Assembly: GCA_030220185.1 (NCBI GenBank)
Contig: JASPKZ010007425.1
Span: 496,001 to 560,000 of the forward strand
Direction: 5' to 3'
Source: Diploptera punctata
Lineage: Eukaryota > Arthropoda > Insecta > Blattodea > Blaberidae
Length of the DNA stretch: 64,000 nucleotides
The position numbers were made by a program, and so were the translations under genes. Of this stretch, positions 52,797 to 62,944 are shown piece after piece. The notes under the pieces are model-generated. The model was not told the DNA's origin. It was given only the letters and a program-made list of their open reading frames with translations, and ran no database searches. The stretch's first letter is position 1; every line of letters begins with the position of its first letter.

Positions 52797-53166
52797 CTTG
52801 TAATCCCTTGTTTCCCTCGACGAGATTTAGGCACTCTCCCCCTACAGGGAAAAAATTGAACCATACTAATTTACTTACACTTATTTTCGTATGGATGTCA
52901 TTGGAGTGGCCCATAGTCAGCGTTTCGCCTCATAGTAACATCTAGGAAACCAAGGTAGTTCTACGACGGGGAAATTCGGTAAATGTTGCTTAGAGGCTTT
53001 TTATTCAGGTTTAAGGATCTTTTACGTGAATGAAAATATTCAGACTCGGGACCAACGGCATAAAGTCCCTCCCGGAGGACTTGCTCCTATGATTTTTCCA
53101 TCCTAAAAAATATATGGACCCCGGGCGGGTTTGAACCCAATGCAAGAAGCATAACCACTGCGGCCG
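52797..53166 (-). mobile_element. SINE S4 copy, near full length
   Basis: The head is at the right (GCATAACCACTGCGGCCG complement). B-box GGGTTCAAACCCGCCC is on the minus strand. The body contains AGTCCCTCCCGGAGGACTTG and CATCTAGGAAACCAAGGTAG. The left end is CTTGTAATCCCTTG. It lies directly after the Penelope-like end. Confidence 0.9.
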
Positions 53167-53194
53167 ATACTGTGTTATATAAGTTTCTTTTTCA

Positions 53195-53370
53195 AATGCC
53201 CCAGGTTTGTCTTTCGACATTCCTGGTTTTCTCTCCTGGCATGGCGTACTTGTAACCCACTTCTGAGGTTGGGCACCTGGAAGGCGGGGTTACGTTGTCC
53301 CGATGATATGATGGGTGATGATGATAATGGTGCGCCAGGAGCGACCCTAATCCTAAGCTTAACCTAAGAT
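53195..53370 (-). mobile_element. SINE S3 3' part
   Basis: AATGCCCCAGGTTTGTCTTT, CCACTTCTGAGGTTGGGCAC, GATATGATGGGTGATGATGA and TAAGCTTAACCTAAGATGA match the left half of 50404-50715. The head is replaced by S2 sequence, so two SINEs are fused or abut. Confidence 0.8.
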
Positions 53371-53554
53371 GAATATGAATGATGATGATTGCGATGGTCA
53401 TATGATTTCGCCTTAAATTTTCCTGACATTTGTCTTACAGGTGAGGAAAAATCCCGATAAAAACCTCACCCAGAAAAACTGTCCCGACCGGGGATCGAAC
53501 CCGGGTCCGCTGCGTGACAAGGCAGCACGCTACCCCGAGACCACAGCGGTGGAC
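53371..53554 (-). mobile_element. SINE S2 head part
   Basis: GGTCATATGATTTCGCCTTA, CATTTGTCTTACAGGTGAGG, GGGGATCGAACCCGGGTCCG (B-box complement) and ACCACAGCGGTGGAC. Head of S2 only, 3' part missing. Confidence 0.85.
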
Positions 53555-53654
53555 TTATATAAGGTTTAAAAAATTATAATTGGAATAAAACTGTTTTATA
53601 TAAGGTAAGAAGAAAAGGATGTAAATGCAAAAATATCTAAATTTTTAAGAATTT

Positions 53655-54107
53655 TAGGGTTAATAAATTCTATCTTCAAGCCACAGTTAGTCCAAAAGCA
53701 TTCAAGACTGAAAGTGTATAAAACACTGGCTCTTCCAACTCTTTTGTATGGTAGCGAAGTATGGACGTTGAAACAGAAGGATATACAGAGACTTAGATCT
53801 GCTGAAATGAGATATCTTCGGAGGACTGTAGGATACACACTACTAGATCACAAAAAAAATGAAGACATCTTAGAAGAATTACACATGGAATCTTTAGAAA
53901 ACAAAATTTCTGATTATAAGTCAAGATGGATACAACATGTTCATCGAATGGAAGATCACAGAATACCCAAACTAATGTTAAGATATCAACCTGCAGGAAG
54001 AAGAAGACCAGGACGTCCACTCAAAAGACTTCTGGATGGTGTTTCTCTTGAGGCCGAAACAGGTCAACAAATGGCCTAAATTCGTGAATGTACTATGATG
54101 ATGATGA
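53655..54107 (+). mobile_element. LINE B 3' part, C-terminus open
   Basis: The open stretch 53714-54079 reads YKTLALPTLLYGSEVWTLKQ, AEMRYLRRTVGYTLLDHKKN, KSRWIQHVHRMEDHRIPKLM and GRRRPGRPLKRLLDG. The 3' end GGTCAACAAATGGCC is followed by an ATGATGATGATGA tail at 54096-54110. The RT core is lost by truncation. Confidence 0.85.
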
Positions 54108-54114
54108 TGAAAAA

Positions 54115-54730
54115 CAAACCACAATTGAAATAATATTAACCTCAACGGTGTTAAAACATGACTATTAAAACTATAGACTGTATTTTTGTGAAATATAATT
54201 TAGAAGTAATAACTTTCTGAGGTATCATATATTTGATTGAATAAGAAAGAACACGAAGAGAAATATACAAATTATGAAATTTTATAAATCTTCTAAAATC
54301 AAATAGTATCAAAAAACATTTATTGAACCATTAATAAGACTTCATAATATCAATGTAGAAGTTTTGTTCGTAGAACTTCGATACGCAAACTTTGTAGTGA
54401 AAATTCAATGAATTATAACATAGATGAGTGATCTTGTGACGTATTTAATGTGCACATTACGCTGGTTGGTTAAAAAACTAAGTTATAAAGTCTTGGAAGT
54501 ATTGAATAAAAGATCGTTTCTTCAGAGAACTAATTTGAAAGTGTAAAATGCTGACTTTTGAAAAAAGAGAGCTTGACAATATATGTAGGTATCTTAAGGT
54601 GGGGTGATGGAAATTACCTCGAGGGTTCAGCGCTGAAAGTAAGTTTGTGAATAAAGAAATTATAATGTTGTAACGTTCCGTGTAGTGGAGAAGGTTTTAC
54701 AAAGTCCTTGGAATGAGATTGTTTGCTTAG
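54115..54730. other. unassigned region
   Basis: AATTGAAATAATATTAACCT CAACGG near 54120-54150 echoes 23890-23925 (AATTGAAATAATTTTAAGCTCAACCG), suggesting a shared unknown repeat. Nothing else recognised. Confidence 0.35.
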
Positions 54731-54738
54731 CATAATTG

Positions 54739-54763
54739 CACTTTGATCTTAGCCAAGAAGCGA
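54739..54763 (-). pseudogene. U2 snRNA 5'-end fragment
   Basis: The minus strand reads TCGCTTCT followed by TGGCTAAGATCAAAGTG. These are nucleotides about 2-9 and 18-34 of insect-type U2 snRNA, including the branch-interacting neighbourhood, with an internal deletion of about eight bases. The sequence after CAAAGTG does not follow U2. It looks like a truncated retropseudogene or a snRNA-derived repeat head, not a functional gene. Confidence 0.5.
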
Positions 54764-54769
54764 AACTAG

Positions 54770-55255
54770 CAGGAAGTCGAGTGAAGGGGTGGGAACCGAT
54801 AAACCTGCATCTGCGTGGTCTTGCCAGGGTATTTAGGAAAAGCGTTATCTGCAAATCCTTCCGTAGATAAAATGTTGCGTAGTTAAACGACGCTCTGCTT
54901 TTCTAAAAAAACAATTAACTTATTTACAGATAGTTGCCTTGACTTTCTGGAAATAATTACTGATCCATTAATTTTGTTATTGATATACTGAAATTTAATG
55001 CAAGGTAAAGTAACTGCGAATAACATATACTCCCACCAAGTTTTATATTTCCTTTATATTAGGGCAATTGCCTAATCCCTGGAGTGATGATGATGATGAT
55101 TATTAAATGCTTTACTTCTGACGTTCTTCAGCTTCTAGAATGTCTGCGGGCACTCAGGAAAAGCGGCGTGTTTATTCTAAATTTTTAATGATCTTTCTGA
55201 ACAAGTTTGATTTTAGTAATGTTACTTGGACTATGTCATAAATGAATGGCAAGAA
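54770..55255. other. unassigned region
   Basis: No recognised signal apart from a short GATGATGATGATG run at 55085-55099. Confidence 0.35.
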
Positions 55256-55259
55256 CAAA

Positions 55260-55995
55260 TTAATATAAATAGTGTATTGACAACTCTGCTTTTTTGCAGA
55301 CTATCAAGTAATAATGACAGCATCACAAAATGCTTTACAACAATTCGTTTATACTTTAAGTAATATCTTTCTAAAATACAATTTAAGGATATCTACATCT
55401 AAAACAAACATATTAGCTCTGAAAGGAAAATGTGCAATAAGAACAAAAATAATGATAAACAATGTAATTGTAGACCAAGTTCAGAATTTTAATTATTTGG
55501 GATGTCATTTAGGCAATGGCAGAAACATAGATAAACACAGTAAAATACAACGATTCAATTATCTATGTGGCACAATTAAACGCACTTTATTGAATGAGAC
55601 TAGAAAATAAACTATTTTGAAGTTTTACAAAGTATTGGCAGTTCTCTTATCTATGGATGTGAAACCTGGACATTAACAAAGGCAGATAGTAAACAAATAG
55701 AGTCTGCTGAAATGAAGATGTTGAGAGCAATAGCAGGATACCAAAGGACCGATGAAAAGAAAAGCGAAGATATAAGAACAGAACTTAATATATTTAATCT
55801 CTGTGAATGAATAATATATTATCAAAATGCTTATCTTCAGCACATATTACAAATGAATAAACAGCGCATTCCAAAAAATATATAATTATAAACTTAAAGA
55901 GAGAAGTATGTTGGGAAGACCATAAAGAGATGGAAGGACCAATTCGACCGGTAATGAGATCGGAACAGGCATTCGGCTTAATCCTTGTTGTTGTT
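55260..55995 (+). mobile_element. LINE B 3' half
   Basis: LCFFADYQVIMTASQNALQ (RT motif C, with FADD changed to FADY) opens the copy. The frame 55314-55610 reads YNLRISTSKTNILALKGKCA, QNFNYLGCHLGNGRN and FNYLCGTIKRTLLNETRK. Then, with frame changes, come SAEMKMLRAIAGYQRTDEK, MEGPIRPVMRSEQAFGLI and a GTTGATGATGATGG tail. Same subfamily as 27288-27885. Confidence 0.85.
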
Positions 55996-55999
55996 GATG

Positions 56000-56670
56000 A
56001 TGATGGTAATTTTACAATGATGAAATGGGTCCCGGTAATAAGATTGAAATCAGAATTTGTATTCACGATTGAGAAACGTAGCGTGGTCGCCACTGAGTAT
56101 GGATCCGGTACGTCCCGAATAGGGTCTCAGCACTTGCATCTGACCGAAGTAGCTACGTTCTCATACTAATTTGGAAGTTGATACCAAAATGTGTACTTGA
56201 GAGTGATCCTCTTTCCTCACCCATAATAGTTAATCATGGGCAGATACAACACTGTGACATGATAGTTTTGTGTCATGCTCGCTCAATTACAAATTTTTTA
56301 ATTAGTAAGTACTTGGAAAATTTTGTATCTCTCTGGCGCTGCTGGTTTTAATATCATGAATGGCTAAATTACTTATTAATACCATGAAAATAATGTTAAT
56401 GTTAATACATTTTTGCTTAAGCATCACATTTGATTCTTCTGCTTTCTCTCTTTGTGAGTCTATTATCCCCCTTTTTAGGCACTTTTACGTGACTTATGCG
56501 TTACAGAAACACAGTCTGTCGGCAAAATATTTTTCACTGCGAATCGCATTCTATATATGTTTTGCGCGATAGTGTGCTTTATCGTAATTGCGCCATGGGG
56601 ACTATGAATGAAAGTTCATCTTCCTACATTTCGGGGTTGCCAATCTAAATAACTGTAATATTACATATAT
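56000..56670. other. unassigned region
   Basis: No recognised signal. Confidence 0.35.
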
Positions 56671-56684
56671 ACTGTAAATACTGT

Positions 56685-57324
56685 CATCATCATCGTCCTT
56701 TCAAGTATTAGGCCCAGGGGCCCGTTACGGTCTCCCGCCATCTCCGAAAAAGGCGACCCACAGATCTTCTGCCTCGAGGAATATAGTGAATAATTTGTTT
56801 TGGTATTCTGTGACGATCCATGCGCTGAATATGGGCTAGCCAATTGTTTCTATATTCTTGGAGGTATTCAGATATAGGTCGGTACGATGTTTAACTCTCT
56901 GGCTATTGTTGAATTTCTTTGGTGGTCTAGAAGGCTATAACTTGCAGTTCGCCGCAGAAATTTCATCTCCGTGGCTGTAAAATATGACGATCATCCTGAG
57001 TTCTGATGTCCAAGCTTCACTGCCATAACAGATTATGGGTCTAGAGTAGTGAAGTGCATTCAATAACCTCTCCTACTTAAATCCCAACCTCACCTTCACG
57101 TGGTGCAACCTGTTTATAACAAACGAGGTTCTGGGGACCGAGTCACAGCGGTATAACTGTTACATCAGGATTAGAGTAAATGCTAATCCTCCTTCATGCC
57201 TGTCCAGAGGCTTTAGGTGGCAGCCACACCACTGGACGTACTACTTTTCGGCTAGCAACCGACTGGTAGGAAATCAACTTGCTTTCAAGTCTCCAAAGAT
57301 TCAAAACCGGAAGGATATACACGT
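56685..57324 (-). mobile_element. internally deleted LINE B retrocopy with 12-bp target duplication
   Basis: TGTAAATACTGT flanks both sides (56673-56684 and 57325-57336). The 3' end at the left has CATCATCATCG and GTATTAGGCCCAGGGGCCCG. C-terminal coding relics follow (YGSEAWTSE-like, near 57030). The right part 57066-57324 has no RT sequence and includes TGGCTGCCACCTAAAGCCTC and TGACTCGGTCCCCAGAACCT on the minus strand. It probably is the element's 5' leader, so the body between leader and C-terminus was deleted before or during insertion. Confidence 0.85.
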
Positions 57325-57355
57325 TGTAAATACTGTAATATTACATATTACAAAC

Positions 57356-57796
57356 TTCGTGTGGCAAGTAAAACCACACTACCCTTTATCTATACTACGG
57401 TCGATGTATGTACAAAAATATATCCAAACGGTAGTGTTATATACACTATACGAAAAAAAATCCCTCCATTTTAAATGAACTGAACTTTATTTGAAACAAT
57501 AAAAAACAATAAATACGCATTTGCGACCATTTTATGACTGATTGGTGTCACGGCTGCTGTAGTCTCAACTAATAAACATTGCCCAAACTGGTAACGTTAG
57601 TCAGTTGTTTATAATGAACGCAAATATTTTCGACAAAGATGTTATTATTTCACTATTATTTATTATTTTGAAAACACCATCGTGTAAAAATAATGTACAA
57701 CGCACGTTTGTGATATGTTTTACAGAATCTCGAAAATTAGAAACATCGGTTTTTAAACATTTCCCCGCTTCCGTAAAAACCACTTCCCAACCTACT
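57356..57796 (-). repeat. long inverted repeat, copy 1 (partner 62120-62598)
   Basis: ACTGAACTTTATTTGAAAC, GATTGGTGTCACGGC, TGAACGCAAATATTT, AAAACACCATCGTG and CACTTCCCAACCT appear here. They appear in the same order on the opposite strand of 62120-62598, with about 70-75% identity by eye over about 450 bp. No transposase or RT domain is seen. An AATAAA signal lies in the shared part on the minus strand (GTTTCAAATAAAGTTCAG). Confidence 0.8.
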
Positions 57797-57799
57797 ATT

Positions 57800-58268
57800 T
57801 TTAACGATACAATGTAATTGAAGGTCTAGCGGGATAAGAGATATGCCATGTTACGGTTAATCAAAAGAATATAATAAAACGTATGTGTATGCCACAACGA
57901 ACCTGTTTTGCATCGTTAAACACCCTCATTAGTTTTTTTCATCTTCCAATTTCTAAAAATAAATTTTGTTAAAATAAGTACACAAATACTTGTACTTAAT
58001 TACATGTGAAATGTATATTAAAACAAAATTTCCTATGTATTTTAAGCGTAAAATATGGTCTTCATGAACATAGGATTAACTAAACAGATTAAACATAACA
58101 CTTTTTCATGGGTATATTAAGTAAATAAGACATGTATCCTTGGACAGACTTTGGGAACGTTTGCGTACAGCTGAATTCACAGTAAAACGTTCTTCACTTC
58201 CCTGTGTGATATGAATAAAGAATTGATCTACCAACAAAAATCTATATTCTTTTTGTCTTATATTTATG
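57800..58268. other. unassigned AT-rich spacer
   Basis: No recognised signal. Confidence 0.35.
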
Positions 58269-58270
58269 TA

Positions 58271-58790
58271 CAAGGTGTCCCATTCAAACCTCCCACATTC
58301 CAATTAATCATAACTAACAAAGTATGCGGAATTATGAAATGAGGCGAGTATTAAACGAAACAGAAACTCAAATAAGTTTCATTGCCACATACTAAAACAC
58401 CTCTATATGTGCACCATTCTCTTCTGAAACACGTGTACGAGCACCTCCTGTTTCTGTTTTAACGCTTCCAGTCGCCTGAAACTTCTCAAGCCATGCCTTA
58501 ATTTTCTTCCCATCGGCTGCATTTCCTCCATATTCTCTCCGGTAATTTATTTGCACTGTAATTATTGATTTCATCTCTGCATACCAGAAAACAGTTTGTG
58601 CTCGTTGTTGAGGAGTCGCCGTTTTGTTTTATGTCATTATTGTCTTACATGCGAAAGATAAATTAACTGAAAAAATAAAAACATAAATTATTTGAGTTTT
58701 CTTTCTTTTAACACAACTTAATTTGATAATTCCACATACTTTGAGAGTTATGATTAATTAAATTGTGGGAGGTTTGAATGGGACACGGTG
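58271..58790 (-). mobile_element. TIR element, 520 bp, mariner-type
   Basis: Inverted ends of about 65 bp: CAAGGTGTCCCATTCAAACC at the left and the complement CACCGTGTCCCATTCAAACC at the right, both continuing into CTCCCACA and ATTAATCATAACT. TA flanks both ends (58269-58270, 58791-58792). The inside has the minus-strand transposase N-terminus at about 58640-58392. It is a deletion derivative lacking the catalytic core. Confidence 0.9.
58392..58640 (-). pseudogene. mariner-type transposase N-terminal fragment
   Basis: The minus strand reads KTATPQQRAQTVFWYAEMKS, IITVQINYRREYGGNAADGK, KIKAWLEKFQATGSV and ARTRVSEENGAHIEVF then a stop. This is the helix-turn-helix DNA-binding part of the transposase family (compare 41650-42163). 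The catalytic domain is absent. If expressed, such a fragment would keep DNA binding only, which is inference. Confidence 0.75.
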
Positions 58791-59097
58791 TATTACAGTT
58801 AATTTCAGAATAAAGGAACATGAGATCAACAACAGTAAAACTAGTTGAAGTTATTTTATGGGACCAACATATTTCTCGGAACTAATGTTTCACATCTCCC
58901 TTCTTGTTCTTGAGTTTGCCAGGGTAGATGAATCTTCTGCAAATATCTTGAGTACAGCTTCTAAGTAAAGCCACAAATCCCGTGTCCTAGATTTACAGGA
59001 CATGAATAAACGCAAATATGATATGACACCTATCTGACAAAACATTGTAGGCCATTTCCTTTCTAGCTGAGTTGTTAAAGAGCGTAGTTAAATAAAA

Positions 59098-59155
<58 letters not shown>

Positions 59156-59165
59156 GCTACTACTG
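59098..59165. repeat. (CTA)n microsatellite
   Basis: A run of ACT/CTA units of about 65 bases. Confidence 0.95.
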
Positions 59166-59379
59166 CAATTAATCGATAATTTACTGCTTTGTGATTTCTT
59201 TGGTTTCTTTAAATAAATAAATCTACTAGTACATTCCTTCTCCCGCTCCCTGTGAGCCTCGAAGTATTGAGTTCACCAAATAGCGTTTCTCGCTGAATTA
59301 CTTTTTACTTATTCTGAGTAGAAGAAAAATATGAATATAACGGCACTGTAAGTCAGTCATGGTACGTAAACTTCAAAAA

Positions 59380-59650
59380 CCGTACGATTCAATTAACAGA
59401 GAGACGTTTTTAGTATCATGTTACACTTCGGAATTCCTAAAAGTTAGTTACACTATTTCGATTATGTCTAAATGGTAGTACGTGTAGGGTGCGTGTAGGT
59501 AAACAGTTTTCAGAAACATTTCAAATTCACAATGGGTTAAATCAATAGGTGCACTATCTCCTCTACTATTCAATTTTGGGCTCGAGCATGACATCAAAAC
59601 TTTAGAAGATAAGGAATGTGAACAACGTAATGATATTTACATGCTTTTGG
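59380..59650 (+). mobile_element. LINE A internal fragment (RT)
   Basis: Across frames it reads PYDSINRETFLV-like, GALSPLLFNFGLEHDIKTL and LLVYVVVKL, matching RT motifs A to C of LINE A with the YADD box lost. It is followed by a G run and another LINE fragment. Confidence 0.7.
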
Positions 59651-59699
59651 TGTATGTTGTTGTAAAATTACTAGGCGATGGGGGGGGGGATACTATAAA

Positions 59700-59985
59700 A
59701 GTCAATATATTATTATATTAAGAGTAATAAAAGAAGAAAAGAGGGAGACCAAAATTAACATGGAAGGAAAACATGATGATATTATTACAAGCAAGAGACC
59801 TAAACATTGAAAATGCTCAAGATAGTAAGGCTTTGGAGGTTTGGCACGGGAAGACGGCAGCAGCTGTAAACCCGAAGATAGATAGAGTAAGAGTAAAAAA
59901 TGGGGACAGGAAGAATATATCAATCAAACTAAATATATGGTCACACATACAAATAGATTATATAATGGAAAATAACATTTAATGA
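59700..59985 (+). mobile_element. LINE C 3' end fragment
   Basis: KRRGRPKLTWKENMMILLQA then RDLNIENAQDSKALEVWHGK and TAAAVNPKID, the C-terminal end of LINE C (compare 31323-31490). It lies inside the broken LINE A, between 59380-59650 and 60000-60635. Confidence 0.7.
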
Positions 59986-59999
59986 TAAATGAAGGAAAT

Positions 60000-60640
60000 T
60001 TTCAAGCAATGGGTTAATTTAAATTCCTATATATAATAAACACAAACAGGAAAGATCTGGAGAAAGATACTAAACATAGGCTCAATTCAGGAAATGTATG
60101 ATATTACGCATTACAGAGACTCTTGTTATCCCAACTTCTCTAAAAAAACTGGAAATATATAAAATCGTTGTTCTACCTGTTATATTGATGAGGATCATGA
60201 ACTCTTACTTTAAGGGAGGAGAAACGATTATGACTATTTCAGGTAAAAGTTCTTAAGAAAAGTTTAGACCAAAGAGAGAGGACCATGCAGGTGAATGGAC
60301 AATAATAAACAACTGTGTGATACATGATCTTTAGGGAAACCAGATGTAATAGGAATATTTTAAGTCTCTTACACTACGACAGGTACGCCATTTAGTACGA
60401 TAGAGAAATGAGAGGGGTGTGGAAATTTCTTGTTTGAAAACCAGAAGGGAAGCGCCCAGTAGATTGGTCAAGAGTGAGGCAAGAGAAAAGCATTAACCAT
60501 GATTTGAGGGTGGTGAATTATACAGGGGATGATTGTGAAAATGAGTTGAGGATAGGTTTGTATGGAGAACTTATGTCCTCGCGGCTTTCATCTCCCCGGT
60601 TCGATTTTGCAAGTTGGATAATTAGTACACGATATACGTT
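60000..60640 (+). mobile_element. LINE A 3' part, diverged
   Basis: From TAAACATAGGCTCAATTCAG (HRLNSGN region) through the degraded CETWTLTL, VFxxKVL and GRPR segments to CATTAACCATGATTTGAGGG. The 3' end is near TTGGATAATTAGTAC. It is the same element as 59380-59650, interrupted by 59700-59985. Confidence 0.75.
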
Positions 60641-61928
60641 TGTGAAATTTAATAAATTATTCAATGTTATGTTTACGTTATTGTAGCAACAGTGTGTTAT
60701 AAATATTTATTATATAACAATACAAAGCATACAATTTTTTTATAGCGTGTGATAGTTTTTACTATTTCTAGAAACAATATATTTAGGTATTTCTGTCGCA
60801 ATTTTGTAGACTGTCTAATTTGAAATCGCTTTAGATAATATTTTATCCTAATATTTATTTTAAAAGATATATATTCATTTTCATCCCAAATTAGTATAAA
60901 TAACGAATATATTCAATACTTGTTTAATTAAATAATATTAATTTCAGTTTTTTGCGATGGTTTCTAATTAGATTTAAATATAATATATTTATTGCTTCTT
61001 GCGCTGCGACAAAACAACTAAGAATCTAGAACAAACAATTGTGAAACGACTACACGATTTTAACCAATTTTAATTTGTTGACGACGAATTACATTTCAGG
61101 TACACAATTTTAGTATTTCAATATTTTATTAGTAATTCTGGATTATGACTAAAAATAGTTGTATGTATATATAAGAGGATATTATTTTCATAACAGCTAT
61201 TTAAATACAATTTTTATGACGAAATATACCACACTTATTCTCACTTAAAGTTTTAGATTTCTTTATTTTTGCGTTTAGGAATTCAACAGTTTTAATTGTG
61301 TTTTCTGATTATTTTAAATTAATATGACATTTTGAATAAACTAGAATAACTCTATGAAAGGATTTAATTTATATTGTTTAAGATCGGATCTATAAAGTTT
61401 CCATGCGTTAGGTATAGATGGATAATTCCATGTTGATTATAATTATGTCTATTCGTCCCGCAACGTACCAAGCATTTAAGGCAAGATCCGCTTGGTGCAG
61501 AGCTACGGTACTTGCGTTGGCTCGAGTCCACTTGGGGGAACAATTTTTTCTCAAGAAATTTCGACCAGTATTACAATTTCTCGATTATTATTGGCATCAA
61601 CAATATATATATATAGTGCCACCAAGTTGAGAAAACGAGCTATAACGATTGGAGGACAAGAAATGCTGACTACATCCTAGACCTAGACTGGCTAGACGAT
61701 CTTTCAGCTGTATGGTTAACTCATGTGCTTGTGATGGCAGCAACCACCTGGTCGGCCTTGGATTTTATCTGTCTATTCATGTGCAAGTGAGTTAGTGTGA
61801 GTCCCTCTAGATGTTAATGAGATAGAGAGAGGTATCTAATATTGTCGAGGTAGGTAATTAACATTACGTAATTATTATCACGTCTGCAAACAAATTATAT
61901 TATTGTTTTTAACAGTAATAAAATAGTA
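60641..61928. other. unassigned AT-rich region
   Basis: About 1.3 kb. At 61480-61530 a GCAGAGCTACGGTACTTGCG then GGCTCGAGTCC stretch faintly recalls a tRNA-type promoter. Otherwise nothing recognised. Confidence 0.35.
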
Positions 61929-61930
61929 TT

Positions 61931-62047
61931 ACACATAATCAATAAAACCCAAATCACCGAACCAAAATGTTAAAACAGTCAACGCGTTTCGATGTCGACG
62001 CTAGCATTATCAAGACTGGTTAATGATTGGTTTTATTGATCATGTGT
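61931..62047. mobile_element. short inverted-repeat fragment carrying a ribozyme-like motif
   Basis: ACACATAATCAATAAAACC at the left pairs with GGTTTTATTGATCATGTGTG at the right, enclosing about 80 bases with the hammerhead-like motif. It may be a Penelope-like terminal fragment or a tiny non-autonomous element. Confidence 0.5.
61976..62018 (-). ncRNA. hammerhead ribozyme-like motif, 43 nt
   Basis: Minus strand: helix I CAGTC pairs with GACTG at the other end (5 of 5). The core TTGATAA is followed by a short weak stem II region, then GAAA. Palindromic ACGCGT comes next as a dimer-type helix III, and the cleavage triplet is GUU. The two core changes (C3 to U, G8 to A) keep the C3-G8 pairing as U-A. 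Activity is doubtful. Confidence 0.5.
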
Positions 62048-62119
62048 GATAACTATTTTTTATAACGAAGAAGATCGTATTTATTAATGTAGCGATAATA
62101 GCATATTACAATGCGAGGT

Positions 62120-62598
62120 TGGGAAGTGTCTTTTACAGAAGTGAGGAAATTATTAAAAACAGCGATAGTGAGGTTTATAATATCCGACATTCTGTATTAC
62201 ACTTTACAAACATGCGTTGTACATTATTTGGTTGCACGATGGTGTTTTCAAAACAATCAATAATAGTAAAATAATAACACATTTGTTGGAAATATTTGCG
62301 TTCAGTATAAACAACGGACTAATGTTAACAGCCTGGCCAATGTTTATACGGTAATTGCCGAAAATAATTTAGTAGAACATATAGCAGGCCGTGACACCAA
62401 TCAGGCATAACATGGCTTCAAGCATGAATATATTGTTTTATATTGTTTCAAATAAAGTTCAGTTAATTTAAATAGCAGTGATTTGTTACGTATAATGTAT
62501 ATTAACACTACGTTTTGAATGTATATTTGTGTATAGATTGCACGTAGTGTACATAAAGGGCAGTGGTTCTACTTCCCGCACTATGTAGGTAATTTGTA
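62120..62598 (+). repeat. long inverted repeat, copy 2 (partner 57356-57796)
   Basis: The + strand holds AGGTTGGGAAGTG, CACGATGGTGTTTT, AAATATTTGCGTTCA, GCCGTGACACCAATC and GTTTCAAATAAAGTTCAG. This is the order found on the minus strand of 57356-57796. The AATAAA is followed by another 120 shared bases, so the repeat is not simply a processed transcript end. Confidence 0.8.
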
Positions 62599-62660
62599 AT
62601 ATTTCAGTATAGTTATTTATAGGTGGTAATCCATAAATTTAGGAAATTGAACTTTTAATC

Positions 62661-62675
62661 ATGGTCACCATTGCT
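62661..62675 (+). CDS. possible first coding exon (weak)
   Basis: ATGGTCACCATTGCT is followed directly by GTAAGTA, a good donor. It would encode five residues in phase 0 and join in frame with 62889-62940. It is too short to trust on its own. Confidence 0.2.
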
Positions 62676-62888
62676 GTAAGTACGACAGAACGCACTGTAG
62701 TGCAAAAGATAATTATTCTTGGTAGCTCGCATTGTAGGTAATTGTTGATGTGTGAAGTAGCCCAGGCTCTATTTTTTAAGCAATTGAACAATGTCTCCGA
62801 ATTGATCAAATTAACTGCTATTTTATGACGTACAGTACATTATTATAATTTTATATATATTTTCAGTTTTGAGAATTTTTTTCTCTAG

Positions 62889-62940
62889 GCTTCGTCTGCA
62901 CTGCTTCATTTTGTTGAAATTCAGCAGAGACGCCACAAAG
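62889..62940 (+). CDS. candidate internal exon of an unknown host gene
   Basis: A pyrimidine-rich TTTTTTTCTCTAG precedes 52 bases that are GC-richer than the surroundings, followed by GTAATT as donor. Phase 0 gives ASSALLHFVEIQQRRHK with one base left over. That base plus AT from 63856-63857 completes a codon (Asp) in the next candidate exon. I do not recognise the protein. Confidence 0.35.
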
Positions 62941-62944
62941 GTAA

